Assembly: GCF_024519455.1 (NCBI RefSeq) | Contig: NZ_JALJRY010000013.1 | Location: 186,001-250,000, forward strand | DNA length: 64,000 nt | DNA from: Streptomyces sp. STR69 | GTDB taxonomy: Bacteria > Actinomycetota > Actinomycetes > Streptomycetales > Streptomycetaceae | Reading direction: 5' to 3' | Shown here: positions 1-8,291 of the stretch, in pieces | Numbering within the stretch: the first letter of the stretch is position 1 | Layout: the number at the start of each line of letters is the position of its first letter | The notes under the pieces: model-generated | Told to the model about the DNA's origin: nothing | Databases searched by the model: none | Seen by the model: only the letters and a program-made list of their open reading frames with translations | Position numbers and translations under genes: made by a program

Positions 1-1690
1 ACGCGGGAAGATCCGCGAGCGCCGCGGCTGCCCGCCGCAGTGCGGGGACGGCGGCGGCGCGGCCGTCGGTGACGAGCAGCGCGCAGGCCTCGATGACGAG
101 ATCGAGAGCGTGGGGAGTTCCCGTCGCCGCCGGAAGTGCTCTCATCGCCCGCGAGATCGCAAGGAGGCTGTCGGCGTCCGCGGCGACCAGAGCCGAGGTT
201 CCCCACGCGATCAGATAGGTCTCACGCGCGAGGTCCTTGTCGAAGGGTTCGAGCCGCTGTGCGGCCGTCAGCAGCAGGGGTGGCGCCTCCTGGTTGAGGC
301 CGGCGGCGAACGCGAGTCGGCTGCGTACGAGATGGGCTCGGGCGCGATGGAACTCGCTCTGTGCGTACTGGTCCGCGATGTCGGCGAACCGGCGGGCGGC
401 GTCGAGGTCGCCGGCCTGAAGGCTGACGTCCGCCGCCGCCACCGCGCGTTCGGCGCGCCGTGACGTGTCGCCGGTGAGTGCCACGGATCGCTGCAGGAAC
501 GCGGCCGCGGCGGCCAGTCCGCCGCGTGCCTGCGCGCGGCCGGCGGAGCGTTCGAGTTCGGCGGCGACGGACTCGTCCGGGCCCGCGGCGGCGGAGGCGA
601 GGTGCCAGGCACGACGGTCCGGGTCGGCCTGCGGGTCGGTGGCCTCCGCCAGGGCCAGGTGCGCGGCCCGGCGGTCCTCTTCCGTCGCCGACCGGTAGAC
701 GGCCGACCGTACGAGCGGGTGACGGAACGTGACGCGTATGTCGAAGGACAGCAGCCCGTCCGTGCCGCCGACGAGGGCGGTCTCCGGTGTCACGCCGAGC
801 CGGTCGGCCGCCGCCCACACCAGGGCGGGGTCGCCGACCGGTTCCGCGGCGGCGATCAGCAGGAGCAGCCGGGTCTCGTGCGCGAGGGCCTCGATCCGGC
901 TCAGGAAGCTCCGTTCGATACGGCCCGGCAGTGTGTCGCCGTTCAAGAGGCCGAATCCTCCGGCGAGTTGGGTGAGCGTCAACCCGCGGGGCAGTTCGAG
1001 GAGGGCGAGGGGATTGCCCTTCGTCTCCGCGACGAGGCGGTCGCGGATGTCCTGGTCGAGCCGGGTGTGGGTGACCGAGTCGAGCAGGGTGTGGGCGTCG
1101 GCCTCACGCAGCCCGGTGACCTCCAGCTCCGGCAGTCCGCGCAGGTCCTCGGGCTCCTCGCGGGCTCCGAAGACGAGGGCGACCGACTCCGCCAGCAGTC
1201 GGCGGGCGACGAAGCCCAGGATCTGTGCCGAGACCCGGTCCATCCACTGCGCGTCGTCGACCAGGCAGAGCAGCGGGCGCTTCGCGGAGGCGTCCGACAG
1301 CAGACCGAGTACCGCCATCCCGACCAGGAAGCGATCGGGCGGGGGTCCCGCCCGTATCCCGAACACCGTCTCCAGTGCGGCGCACTGCGGCTGGGGGAGG
1401 TTCTTCAGGCGTTCGAGCAGCGGCACGCAGACCTGGTGCAGGGTGGCGAAGGCGAGCTCCATCTCGGACTCGATGCCGACGGCGTGCAGCACGCGCAGGT
1501 CGGTCGCCGCCTGCGTCGCGTAGTCGAGCAGGGCCGATTTTCCGACGCCGGGTGGGCCGTGGACCACGAGCGTGCTGCTCTCTCCGGTACGGGCCGCGCC
1601 GATCATCCGGTCCAGCAGGGCGCACTCGGTCCGCCTGCCGAGGAGACCGGCCTGTGCCCCGTCCCGTGAGCTGTGCTCCGCATGCGCCAC
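1..1690 (-). CDS. LAL-type LuxR-family regulator, N-terminal ATPase part (partial)
   Basis: The reading frame runs leftward from a GTG at 1690 (GAAGG about 9 nt upstream) to the window edge without a stop, so at least 563 codons are visible and the C-terminus is missing. Near the N-terminus is a Walker A motif HGPPGVGKSALLDYA (about residues 33-47), followed by a Walker B-like LLCLVDDAQWMD, an AAA_16-type ATPase typical of large ATP-binding LuxR (LAL, MalT-like) activators. The later part is alanine/leucine-rich helical sequence, consistent with the TPR-like middle of these proteins. The LuxR helix-turn-helix that would prove the family should lie beyond base 1. LAL proteins are cytoplasmic transcription activators of pathway operons. 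The target here is unknown; the ABC/hydrolase block to its right is on the same strand. Confidence 0.8.
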   Translation of the reverse strand, partial: MAHAEHSSRDGAQAGLLGRRTECALLDRMIGAARTGESSTLVVHGPPGVGKSALLDYATQAATDLRVLHAVGIESEMELAFATLHQVCVPLLERLKNLPQPQCAALETVFGIRAGPPPDRFLVGMAVLGLLSDASAKRPLLCLVDDAQWMDRVSAQILGFVARRLLAESVALVFGAREEPEDLRGLPELEVTGLREADAHTLLDSVTHTRLDQDIRDRLVAETKGNPLALLELPRGLTLTQLAGGFGLLNGDTLPGRIERSFLSRIEALAHETRLLLLIAAAEPVGDPALVWAAADRLGVTPETALVGGTDGLLSFDIRVTFRHPLVRSAVYRSATEEDRRAAHLALAEATDPQADPDRRAWHLASAAAGPDESVAAELERSAGRAQARGGLAAAAAFLQRSVALTGDTSRRAERAVAAADVSLQAGDLDAARRFADIADQYAQSEFHRARAHLVRSRLAFAAGLNQEAPPLLLTAAQRLEPFDKDLARETYLIAWGTSALVAADADSLLAISRAMRALPAATGTPHALDLVIEACALLVTDGRAAAVPALRRAAAALADLPA

Positions 1691-1767
1691 GGTTGCCCGC
1701 CTTCGTCGCGGTCTGCCCCCTGGTCACACTGCACGCTACAACGGTGGGGCCGCACCCTGAATCCTGA

Positions 1768-1782
1768 CGGGGTAAAGCCCCG
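1768..1782 (-). terminator. Short hairpin downstream of the 2684-1830 gene
   Basis: CGGGG, a 5-nt loop and CCCCG form a short perfect stem about 48 nt past the stop of the hydrolase gene ending at 1830 and before the LAL gene start. There is no T-tract. It could be a weak intrinsic terminator for the minus-strand operon; it may also be chance in GC-rich DNA. Confidence 0.25.
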
Positions 1783-1829
1783 CTCGTGGTCTCGTCGCAG
1801 GCGGCGAGTCAGGCCACTGGGGGCAGATT

Positions 1830-2684
1830 TCAGGCCAATGCGGTCAGGAAGGCCCGGATACGCTCTGCGGCCTCGTCGGCGCAGGTGTCCAGGACGAAGT
1901 GGCCGCCGTCGAGCAGATGGACCTCCGCGTCGGGCAGGTCGGCCCGGTACAAGTCGGCCTCCCCCGCCCGGAACGACGCGTCGTGGCGTCCCCAGAGCAC
2001 CAGCGTGCGCGGCTGACGGGCGCGCAGCCACTGCTGCCAGACCGGGTAGGCGGCGAGGTTGGTGCGGTAGTCGTAGAACAGGTCCACCTGGATGTCCGCC
2101 TGCCCGGGCCGGTTCAGGAAGGCGAACTCGTCCGTCCAGAGGTCGGGGTCGTAGCGGTCGGTCGCGGGATCGTTCCCCAGGTGTCGTCCCCGCGTGGCGG
2201 CCAGGGAGAGGAAGTTCTCCCGTAGCTCCGGTTCATGGGTGGCACGATCTGCCCAGAAGGCGCGTCGTGTCTCCCACAGCGGCCCCAGCCCGCTCTCGTG
2301 GGCCACCGCGTTCTGGATGACCAACGCCTCCAGTCGCTCCGGGTGCGCCATGGCCATGCGGAACCCGACCGGGCCGCCGTAGTCCTGCACGACGAGCGTG
2401 CAGTGCTCGATGCCGAGCGTGTCCACGAAGCCGTTCATCACCTCGGCCAGGTGGTCGAAGGTGTACGCGAACCCGGTCGGCGCCGGAGCGCTGCTGTGGC
2501 CGAACCCCGGGTAGTCGGGCGCGATCAGTCGCCACCGGTCGGCGAGGCGTCCGAGGAGCGGTTCGTACATGCGCGACGAGGACGGGAAACCGTGCAGGAG
2601 CAGCAGGGCGGGGGCGTCGGGCGGTCCGGCCTCTCGGTAGAAGATCTCCAGGTCGTCGACCTTCAGCGTGCGGTAGCGCGTCAT
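1830..2684 (-). CDS. Alpha/beta hydrolase, epoxide hydrolase/haloalkane dehalogenase type
   Basis: A 284-residue cytoplasmic alpha/beta hydrolase. LLLLHGFPSSSRMYEPLL carries the oxyanion-hole HGFP near the N-terminus. The nucleophile elbow reads VVQDYGGPVGF, with aspartate in place of serine, the mark of epoxide hydrolases and haloalkane dehalogenases, which form an ester intermediate on Asp. LWGRHDASF supplies the likely acid and the histidine in LDGGHFVLD the general base. The ATG at 2684 overlaps the stop of the upstream reductase gene (ATGA), so the two are translationally coupled; the longer in-frame extension inside that gene was not used. It is the last gene of a four-gene minus-strand operon. 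Substrate unknown; epoxide or halide hydrolysis is inferred only from the Asp nucleophile. Confidence 0.85.
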   Translation of the reverse strand: MTRYRTLKVDDLEIFYREAGPPDAPALLLLHGFPSSSRMYEPLLGRLADRWRLIAPDYPGFGHSSAPAPTGFAYTFDHLAEVMNGFVDTLGIEHCTLVVQDYGGPVGFRMAMAHPERLEALVIQNAVAHESGLGPLWETRRAFWADRATHEPELRENFLSLAATRGRHLGNDPATDRYDPDLWTDEFAFLNRPGQADIQVDLFYDYRTNLAAYPVWQQWLRARQPRTLVLWGRHDASFRAGEADLYRADLPDAEVHLLDGGHFVLDTCADEAAERIRAFLTALA

Positions 2685-4033
2685 CGTGACGCCTTCCCGT
2701 CCGTGGCGCGGATCCGGTCGTGCAGGTCCTTGAGTGCGGCGACGTAGATCTCCGAGAACGTGGGGAACGGCTGGATCGTGTCCCGCAGCACGTCCAGCGG
2801 GACGCAGGCACGGACGGCGAGGGTCGCCTGTTGCAGCCACTCCCCCGCCTCAGGGCCGAGGGCGTGGGCGCCGGTGATCACCCGGCCGTCGCTGAGCAGG
2901 GTGAGGAACCCGTTGGCGTCGGCGTAGGCGCGGGTGTAGGCGGCGGTCTTGGCCACCCCGGAGATCGGGACGGTGGCGCTGAACCGTGCCTCGTCCGCGC
3001 CGACCGACGCCGCCTGCGGGTCGGTGTAGACGACGCGGGGCACGGCCGTGTAGTCGGCCTCGCGGGGTTCGCCGAGGATGTTGGCGGCGACGATCTCGCC
3101 CTGGTACTTGCCGACGTGGGTGAGCATCCAGAGCCCGGTGGCGTCGCCGACGACCCAGAGCCGCTCGGCGGCGCGCAGTCGCGAGTCGACGGGAATGCCG
3201 TGCTCGTCGGCCTTCACGCCCACCGTGTCCAGGCCGATGTCGTCGACGCGCGGGCGGCGTCCGGTGGCCACGAGGAGGTGGTCGCCGCGCACTTCCCGCC
3301 CGTCGTCGAGCGTCAGGACGTAGTCCTCGCCGTCGCGCCCGGCGGCGACCGTCCGCGGGCCGAGGAGGAGCTCGACGCCGTCGCGGCGCAGCACCTCGCC
3401 GAGCGCCTCGCCCAGCCGCCGGGGCTCGCGGGGCAGGACGTAGCGGCCGTGGGCCGTGAGGACCACCTCGCCGCCCAGCCGGCGTACGGCCTGGGCCATT
3501 TCCACGCCGACGGGGCCCGCGCCGAGCACGATCAGCCGACGCGGCACCGCCTTCATGCCGGTCACCTCGCGGTTGGTCCACACGCCTGTCAGTTCGGACA
3601 GGCCCGGGACCGGCGGCATGATCGGCGACGCTCCCGTGGCCACGACGACGTGCTCGGCGGTGTGCCGGGCTCCGGCCACCTCCACGACCCCCGGTCCCGC
3701 CAGCCGGCCGGTGCCGCGCAGCAGGTCGATGCCGCTGTCGGCCAGCCAGCGTTCCTGTCCCGCGTCGGAGTAGTCCGACACCATGAAGTCCCGCCAGGCC
3801 AGGGCCTGTTCGACGTCGACCTCGGCGCTCGCCGCGGCCTCTCGTGCGCCGTGCACGGCCTCGCCCGGGCGCAGCAGCGTCTTCGACGGGATGCACGCCC
3901 AGTACGAGCACTCCCCGCCGACCAGTTCACGTTCCACCAGGGCGACCCGCAGGCCGCCGTCGGCCAGGGCGCCGGCGCAGTGCTCTCCGGGCGATCCGCC
4001 GCCGATCACGATGACGTCGTAGTCGTGGCTCAT
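2681..4033 (-). CDS. FAD pyridine nucleotide-disulfide oxidoreductase (MerA/SthA/Lpd-like)
   Basis: A 450-residue class-I flavoprotein disulfide reductase. IGGGSPGEHCA near residue 10 binds FAD, GGECSYWACIPSK holds the redox cysteine pair C42/C47 with the usual four-residue spacing, VLGAGPVGVEMA is the NAD(P)H Rossmann motif, and LWVVGDATG is the second FAD motif. At the C-terminus, where lipoamide dehydrogenases have HAHPTxSE, this protein has QPFPTFSE, so the catalytic histidine is absent; that is closer to mercuric-reductase or transhydrogenase-like members and argues against a true lipoamide dehydrogenase. GAGGAGG sits just upstream of the ATG at 4033. It lies between an SDR gene and an epoxide-hydrolase-like gene with which it overlaps by 4 nt. 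The electron acceptor is not predictable from sequence. Confidence 0.88.
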   Translation of the reverse strand: MSHDYDVIVIGGGSPGEHCAGALADGGLRVALVERELVGGECSYWACIPSKTLLRPGEAVHGAREAAASAEVDVEQALAWRDFMVSDYSDAGQERWLADSGIDLLRGTGRLAGPGVVEVAGARHTAEHVVVATGASPIMPPVPGLSELTGVWTNREVTGMKAVPRRLIVLGAGPVGVEMAQAVRRLGGEVVLTAHGRYVLPREPRRLGEALGEVLRRDGVELLLGPRTVAAGRDGEDYVLTLDDGREVRGDHLLVATGRRPRVDDIGLDTVGVKADEHGIPVDSRLRAAERLWVVGDATGLWMLTHVGKYQGEIVAANILGEPREADYTAVPRVVYTDPQAASVGADEARFSATVPISGVAKTAAYTRAYADANGFLTLLSDGRVITGAHALGPEAGEWLQQATLAVRACVPLDVLRDTIQPFPTFSEIYVAALKDLHDRIRATDGKASR

Positions 4034-4056
4034 CGGTCCGTCCTCCTCACTTGCGA

Positions 4057-4845
4057 TTACCACGTCTGGTCGCCGGCGCGGACGAGCAGCTCGTTGACGG
4101 CCACCCGCCGTTCCCGGGTGACGATGTAGGCGATCGCGTCCGCGACGTCCTCCGCCCGCAGCGGTTCGATCCCGCTGACCTGCCGGAGAGCCGCCTCCCG
4201 GGTGGCCTCGCCGAGGTGGTCCACCAGCTCCGTCCGTACGGTGCCGGGTTCGACCACGCCGACCCGTACCCGTTCCACGAGCAACTCCTGGCGCAGGGCT
4301 TCGGTGAAGCCGTTGAGGCCGAATTTCGTCAGGTTGTAGACGCTGCTCCCGGGGCGGGCGACACGTCCGGCCGTCGAGCCGACGTTCACGATGTCGGCGA
4401 CCTGCCGTGGGGAGGTGGTGGCCGCGTCGATCAGGTACGGCACGGCGGCGTGGGTGACGTGGAGCAGCGCCGCCACGTTGAGCGAGACCATCCGGTCCCA
4501 CTCCTCGATCGTGGCGTGCAGGGCCGTGCCGAGCAGCATGATCCCGGCATTGTTGACCAGGATGTCGAGCCGCTCCAGCCGCGCGAGGGTGACCTGGACC
4601 GCCTGGTACGCCTGCTCGGGCTCGCTGATGTCGGCCTCCACGACGTGAGCCCGGCCGCCCGCCTCCGTGATGTCCTGGGCAAGCCGGTCCAGGCGTTCGC
4701 GACGCCGTGCGACGAGCGCCACCGCCGCACCCTCCGCAGCCAGCCGGCGCGCGGTCGCGGCACCGATGCCGCTACTGGCACCGGTGACCAGTGCGACGGC
4801 TCCGGCCAGCGGTTTCTCCGCCGCCGCCCCGGCGGCCGTGCTCAC
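4057..4845 (-). CDS. Short-chain dehydrogenase/reductase (SDR)
   Basis: A 262-residue classical SDR: cofactor motif TGASSGIG near residue 21, NNAG, catalytic serine in the NVGSTAGRV segment and YNLTK supplying the catalytic Tyr and Lys. ARRRER after strand 2 would suit NADP(H) better than NAD(H), which is an inference. It uses a GTG start at 4845 that overlaps the stop of the preceding VOC gene (GTGA), so expression is coupled. The family reduces or oxidises alcohol/carbonyl groups on many substrates and this member cannot be assigned further. Its neighbours (VOC protein, disulfide-reductase-fold flavoenzyme, hydrolases) suggest a small-molecule detoxification operon. Confidence 0.9.
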   Translation of the reverse strand: MSTAAGAAAEKPLAGAVALVTGASSGIGAATARRLAAEGAAVALVARRRERLDRLAQDITEAGGRAHVVEADISEPEQAYQAVQVTLARLERLDILVNNAGIMLLGTALHATIEEWDRMVSLNVAALLHVTHAAVPYLIDAATTSPRQVADIVNVGSTAGRVARPGSSVYNLTKFGLNGFTEALRQELLVERVRVGVVEPGTVRTELVDHLGEATREAALRQVSGIEPLRAEDVADAIAYIVTRERRVAVNELLVRAGDQTW

Positions 4846-5459
4846 GACGGCAGCTCGGTACCGGCCTGTTCGCGCACCATGTACCGGGCGTACCAGTCGG
4901 GCCAGTCCGGGTCCTCGGCGCCGGTACGCGCCTCGTGCTCGCCGTGCGCCGTCGCGGCCCGGCGCAGTGCGCTCGCCAGGTCCTCGGCCGAGGCGAACGT
5001 CGTGGCCGCAGGGTCCAGGCGGCCCGGGAGCCGGGTGGTGATCTCCTGAAGGATCCAGCCGTTGCCGTCCGGGTCACTGAACGACACGAACGATCCGTAG
5101 CTGGTGCGCTCGGGATCCGGACCGGGCACCCGGGCGTCGGTCCCGCCGTGGTGGAAGACGCCGCCCTCGTCGTGGAACACGTCGCTGGGATCGGCGCCGA
5201 CCCGCTTGAGTTCGTCGTGGGCGGCGTCGATGTCGTCCACGACGAGGTGCAGGCCCTGAGCCGAGCCCGGTGTCTGGAACGTGACGGAGGTTCCGAAGAT
5301 GACGGAGGCCGGCGAGCCCGGCGGGGTCACCTGTACCACCCGGAAGTTCTCGCCGGTGGCGACGTCGGCGTCCAGCCGCCAGCCCAGCGCCGTGTAGAAG
5401 TCCTTGGCCCGGTCCACGTCACCGACCGGCACCACGACGACTTCGAGCTTCATGTCCAT
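4842..5459 (-). CDS. VOC-superfamily (glyoxalase/dioxygenase fold) protein
   Basis: A 205-residue protein whose first 130 residues form a VOC domain: MDMKLEVVVVPVGDVDRAKDF opens the first beta-alpha-beta unit, GLHLVVDDIDAAHDEL begins the second, and FSDPDGNGWILQEI is the characteristic ending. The last 70 residues are an unrecognised helical tail rich in Ala, Arg and Glu. The start at 5459 was chosen because GGAGG lies 8 nt upstream; a GTG at 5498 is in frame but has no clear Shine-Dalgarno. VOC proteins include glyoxalases, extradiol dioxygenases and drug-binding resistance proteins; which applies here is not decidable. First gene of the overlapping 5459-1830 operon. Confidence 0.85.
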   Translation of the reverse strand: MDMKLEVVVVPVGDVDRAKDFYTALGWRLDADVATGENFRVVQVTPPGSPASVIFGTSVTFQTPGSAQGLHLVVDDIDAAHDELKRVGADPSDVFHDEGGVFHHGGTDARVPGPDPERTSYGSFVSFSDPDGNGWILQEITTRLPGRLDPAATTFASAEDLASALRRAATAHGEHEARTGAEDPDWPDWYARYMVREQAGTELPS

Positions 5460-5552
5460 GAGCTGCGCCTCCGTTCTCGGACGAACTGCGGACTCCACCA
5501 GAATCGCCGCTGCGGCCCTGATTCGCGCCAGGGAGACTCCCTGGCCCGCGCG

Positions 5553-6593
5553 TCAGAGGCGGTCGGCGTCCAGGACCGCACGGGCGAAGGCCTCCGGCGC
5601 CTCCTGGGGCACGTTGTGCCCGATGCCGTCGAGGGCACGGTGGTCGTACGGGCCGGTGAACTTGGCGCGGTACGCGCTCCCGTCGCCCGCCGGGGTGAAG
5701 GGGTCCAGCTCACCGTCGAGGGTGATCGTGGGGACGGCGATGGCCGGTCCCGCGGCGAGTTGGGCCTCGATGCCGTCGTAGCGCGGGTCTCCCGCGGCGA
5801 GGCCCAGCCGCCAGCGGTAGTTGTGGATCACGATGCTCACGTAGTCCGGGTTCTCGAAGGCCTTCGCGGTGCGGTCGAAGGTGGCGTCGTCGAAGTGCCA
5901 GGTCGGGGAGACGCTGCGCCAGATCAGCTTGGCGAAGTCGTGCCCGTACCGGTCCAGGCCCAGCTCACCGCGCTCGGTGGCGAAGTAGTACTGGTACCAC
6001 CACGCCAACTCGGCGGCCGGGGGCAGCGGTTGCTTGTTCTTCTCCCGGTTGGTGATGAGGTAGCCGGTGACCGAGACGAGCGCCTTGCACCGCCCCGGCC
6101 AGAGTGCCGCGATGATGTCGGCCGTCCGCGCTCCCCAGTCGAAACCGCCGAGCAGCGCCTTCTCGATCCGCAAGGTGTCCAGCAGGGCGATGATGTCGAG
6201 GGCGACCACGGCCTGCTGGCCGTTGCGAAAGCTCTTCGGCGACCGGAACGTGGTGGTGCCGTAGCCCCGCAGGTAGGGGACGATCACCCGGTACCCCTCG
6301 GCGGCGAGCAGCGGCGCGACGTCGACATAGCTGTGGATGTCGTACGGCCATCCGTGCAGCAGGACGACCACCGGGCCCTTGGCCGGGCCGACTTCGGCGT
6401 AGCCGATGGTCAACTCGCCAGCCCTGACCTGTTTCAGCGACTCGAACGACGTACGAGCCGTCGTCCGCGCGGGAGTTGGCGTCTCCGGTCCGGCGGGAGC
6501 GGCCGACGCGGGTGACGAGCTGAGCCATCCCGCGAGGGACGCGGCCGCGGTCCCGGCTCCGATGGTCCTGCCGAGCGCTCGCCTGTTGATCAT
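5553..6593 (-). CDS. Exported alpha/beta hydrolase (epoxide-hydrolase-like) with Tat-like signal
   Basis: A 346-residue protein beginning MINRRALGRTIGAGTAAASL followed by SSSPASA, which looks like a Tat-type signal peptide (twin Arg, hydrophobic run, A-S-A cleavage site), so it is probably secreted or extracytoplasmic. The mature part has the oxyanion HGWPYDIH, a nucleophile elbow GGFDWGAR with Asp as nucleophile, an acid in DGELDPF and a histidine in DGIGHNVPQ, the epoxide-hydrolase arrangement. AGGA sits 8 nt before the ATG at 6593. It is on the same strand as the downstream VOC-SDR operon with a 93-nt gap. Function: hydrolysis of an external epoxide, ester or halide is inferred, not shown. 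Confidence 0.85.
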   Translation of the reverse strand: MINRRALGRTIGAGTAAASLAGWLSSSPASAAPAGPETPTPARTTARTSFESLKQVRAGELTIGYAEVGPAKGPVVVLLHGWPYDIHSYVDVAPLLAAEGYRVIVPYLRGYGTTTFRSPKSFRNGQQAVVALDIIALLDTLRIEKALLGGFDWGARTADIIAALWPGRCKALVSVTGYLITNREKNKQPLPPAAELAWWYQYYFATERGELGLDRYGHDFAKLIWRSVSPTWHFDDATFDRTAKAFENPDYVSIVIHNYRWRLGLAAGDPRYDGIEAQLAAGPAIAVPTITLDGELDPFTPAGDGSAYRAKFTGPYDHRALDGIGHNVPQEAPEAFARAVLDADRL

Positions 6594-6747
6594 GTGAACC
6601 GTCCTGCCTCTGGGGGTGCCGGAGTGCCACCCGCTGGAGGGCGGCCCTGATCAGGTTCCGCTGCCGGTCGTCCTGGGCGCCACGACCGGTTTCCTCGTAT
6701 GTGGGAGGTACGGCCTCTCGCCCGGGCACCAGTCATGCGCAGGGGCG

Positions 6748-7442
6748 CTACTTCAGCAACTCCAGCAGCCGCTCGCCGAGGACCGCGGCCGAGTCCGGGT
6801 TCTGCCCGGTGATGAGGTTGCGGTCCTCCACCATGTACGGCTTCCAGATCTCGCCGCGGCTGAACTCGACGCCGATCTTGTCCTTCAGCTCCGTCTCCAG
6901 CAGCCACGTCACCCGGGAGGCCAGGCCGACGCCTTCCTCCTCGTCGTTCGTGAAGCACGTCATCCGGTAGCCCTTGAAGGGCGACTCGCCGTGGATCCTG
7001 GTGGCCAGGATCGCGGAGGGGCCGTGGCACACGATCGCGAGGGGCTTGCCCGAGGCGAGCTGTGCCGTGAGGATCCGGCCCACGTCGGCGTCCAGGGCCA
7101 GGTCCGCCATCGGGCCGTGGCCGCCGGGCAGGTACACCGCGTCGTAGTCCTCGAGGCGGACGTCCGAGAGTTTGAGCGGCCGTCGCATCACTTCCGCGGA
7201 CCGGATGATCTCCTCCAGGTCGAGGGCCCCCTGCTCACCGCCCGCCATGGAGGGGCGCAGGCTCATCATGTCGACGTTCGGTGTCACACCGTTCGGTGTC
7301 GCGACCACGACGTCGTGACCGGCCTCCGTGATCAGCTTGTACGGGGCCGCGAACTCCTCGGCCCAGTACCCGGTCGCATACCTGGGCCGTCCTTGAGCAC
7401 CCAGTACGTCGCGCCGGTCAGCACGAAAAGAACCCTCGCCAT
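6748..7442 (-). pseudogene. DJ-1/PfpI-family gene broken by a one-base frameshift near 7385
   Basis: From the ATG at 7442 (GGAG upstream) the frame reads MARVLFVLTGATYWVLKDG, the normal start of a ThiJ/DJ-1/PfpI protein, then goes out of phase. The rest of the domain (RYATGYWAEEFAAPYK, LPGGHGPMADLA, the nucleophile-elbow cysteine in AIVCHGPSAIL, and GQNPDSAA near the end) continues in a second frame to the TAG at 6748. One missing base after GGC at about 7386 explains it: restoring it gives a 231-residue protein of normal family length. DJ-1/PfpI proteins of this class include glyoxalase III/chaperone Hsp31-like enzymes. Either a genuine recent pseudogene or a sequencing error; everything apart from that single base is well preserved. 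Confidence 0.8.
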
Positions 7443-7605
7443 CTCGATCACTCCTGCCGTCCAGGGCCCGCCGCCTGCGTTCACACTGCGGAACCGCCAC
7501 CTGGTGCCACGGTCCCGCGCGCGGTCCGCCGGTCGCACCGGTGGGACACCCTGGTCGTCACCCCCGGGCCCGCGGAGGCCACGGCGGGAGGGGAGGACCT
7601 CCGAC

Positions 7606-8187
7606 TCAGCCGCTCTGTCCCCGGTTCACCCGCACCGCCCCGGCCGCCGCCTCCGCGGCCTTCGCCGTCACGTCGGCGGCGGCGCGCGCGGCTCGTCCCG
7701 TCACCCGCCAGGCGAGCATGCCCAGTGCCGTGCCAGGGCTCGGCGGGAAAATGCCGAGCTGTCCCAGCATGGCCACGTCGTCGCGCACCGCCTCGTGTCC
7801 GACCACCTTGCCGTCGCGGAGGTCGAGCACATGGATCTGCTCGAAGTCGACGTCCCGCCCGGTCGGCGGTATCGCCTGGCCGAGGGCGCCGTCACGGAAG
7901 CGCACGAAGGGTCCTGCGTGACGGCCCCGCATCCGCAGCCGTAGCCAGACCTGCTCGTCGTTGTGGGCGATCCCGAGGACGGGGAAGGTCAGGTCACTGA
8001 AGGCGGAGCGCATCCACGCGCTGGAGGCGAGCACGCCCGCGGGTCCGGGGAGCGCGCAGGCCGCGGGCGACACGGCTGCCTCGCGGTTGCGGAAGTCCTC
8101 GTGGACCACCTCGGCGGCCAGTACCGGGTCGCCGGTTTCGAGGATGCGGAAGAGCCCGTGGGCCAGTTCCGTGGCGTCCATGCCCAT
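7606..8187 (-). CDS. NTF2-like/SnoaL-type (ester cyclase-like) protein
   Basis: A 193-residue protein whose first 150 residues look like a SnoaL/ester-cyclase NTF2-like cone: ATELAHGLFRILETGDP, VVHEDFRNRE, and FEQIHVLDLRDGKVVGHEA, the last being the typical beta-hairpin of polyketide-cyclase-like NTF2 proteins. The alanine-rich C-terminal tail is not conserved in that family. AAGGG sits 8 nt before the ATG at 8187. It is divergently oriented to the TetR gene starting at 8292, with 104 bp between the two starts, so control by that TetR is the natural guess. These small folds serve as hydrolases, cyclases or ligand binders; no catalytic role is asserted. Confidence 0.75.
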   Translation of the reverse strand: MGMDATELAHGLFRILETGDPVLAAEVVHEDFRNREAAVSPAACALPGPAGVLASSAWMRSAFSDLTFPVLGIAHNDEQVWLRLRMRGRHAGPFVRFRDGALGQAIPPTGRDVDFEQIHVLDLRDGKVVGHEAVRDDVAMLGQLGIFPPSPGTALGMLAWRVTGRAARAAADVTAKAAEAAAGAVRVNRGQSG

Positions 8188-8279
8188 TGCGTGATCCCTT
8201 TCGCAGGGGGTGCGTTCCGAGGGGTGCTGCCGTCCGGCAGGAATTGAGGTTACAGGACGCCTATTGAATTCTTCACCCG

Positions 8280-8285
8280 TAGGAT
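8280..8285 (+). promoter_or_regulatory. Candidate -10 element (TAGGAT) for a leaderless TetR transcript
   Basis: TAGGAT, a good Streptomyces -10 hexamer, ends 6 nt before the ATG at 8292, and no Shine-Dalgarno precedes that ATG. This is the layout of leaderless actinobacterial genes. No convincing -35 element is visible at 16-18 nt spacing. Confidence 0.4.
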
Positions 8286-8291
8286 CTGGCC

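Noticed and set aside
602..1669. 355-codon plus-strand frame near the left edge
   Set aside because: It is antisense to the LAL regulator, whose Walker A and B motifs are clear on the minus strand and which is open to the window edge.
7332..7538. Programmed ribosomal frameshift in the DJ-1/PfpI gene
   Set aside because: No slippery sequence or stimulatory structure is evident, and one missing base explains the break; treated as mutation or sequencing error.
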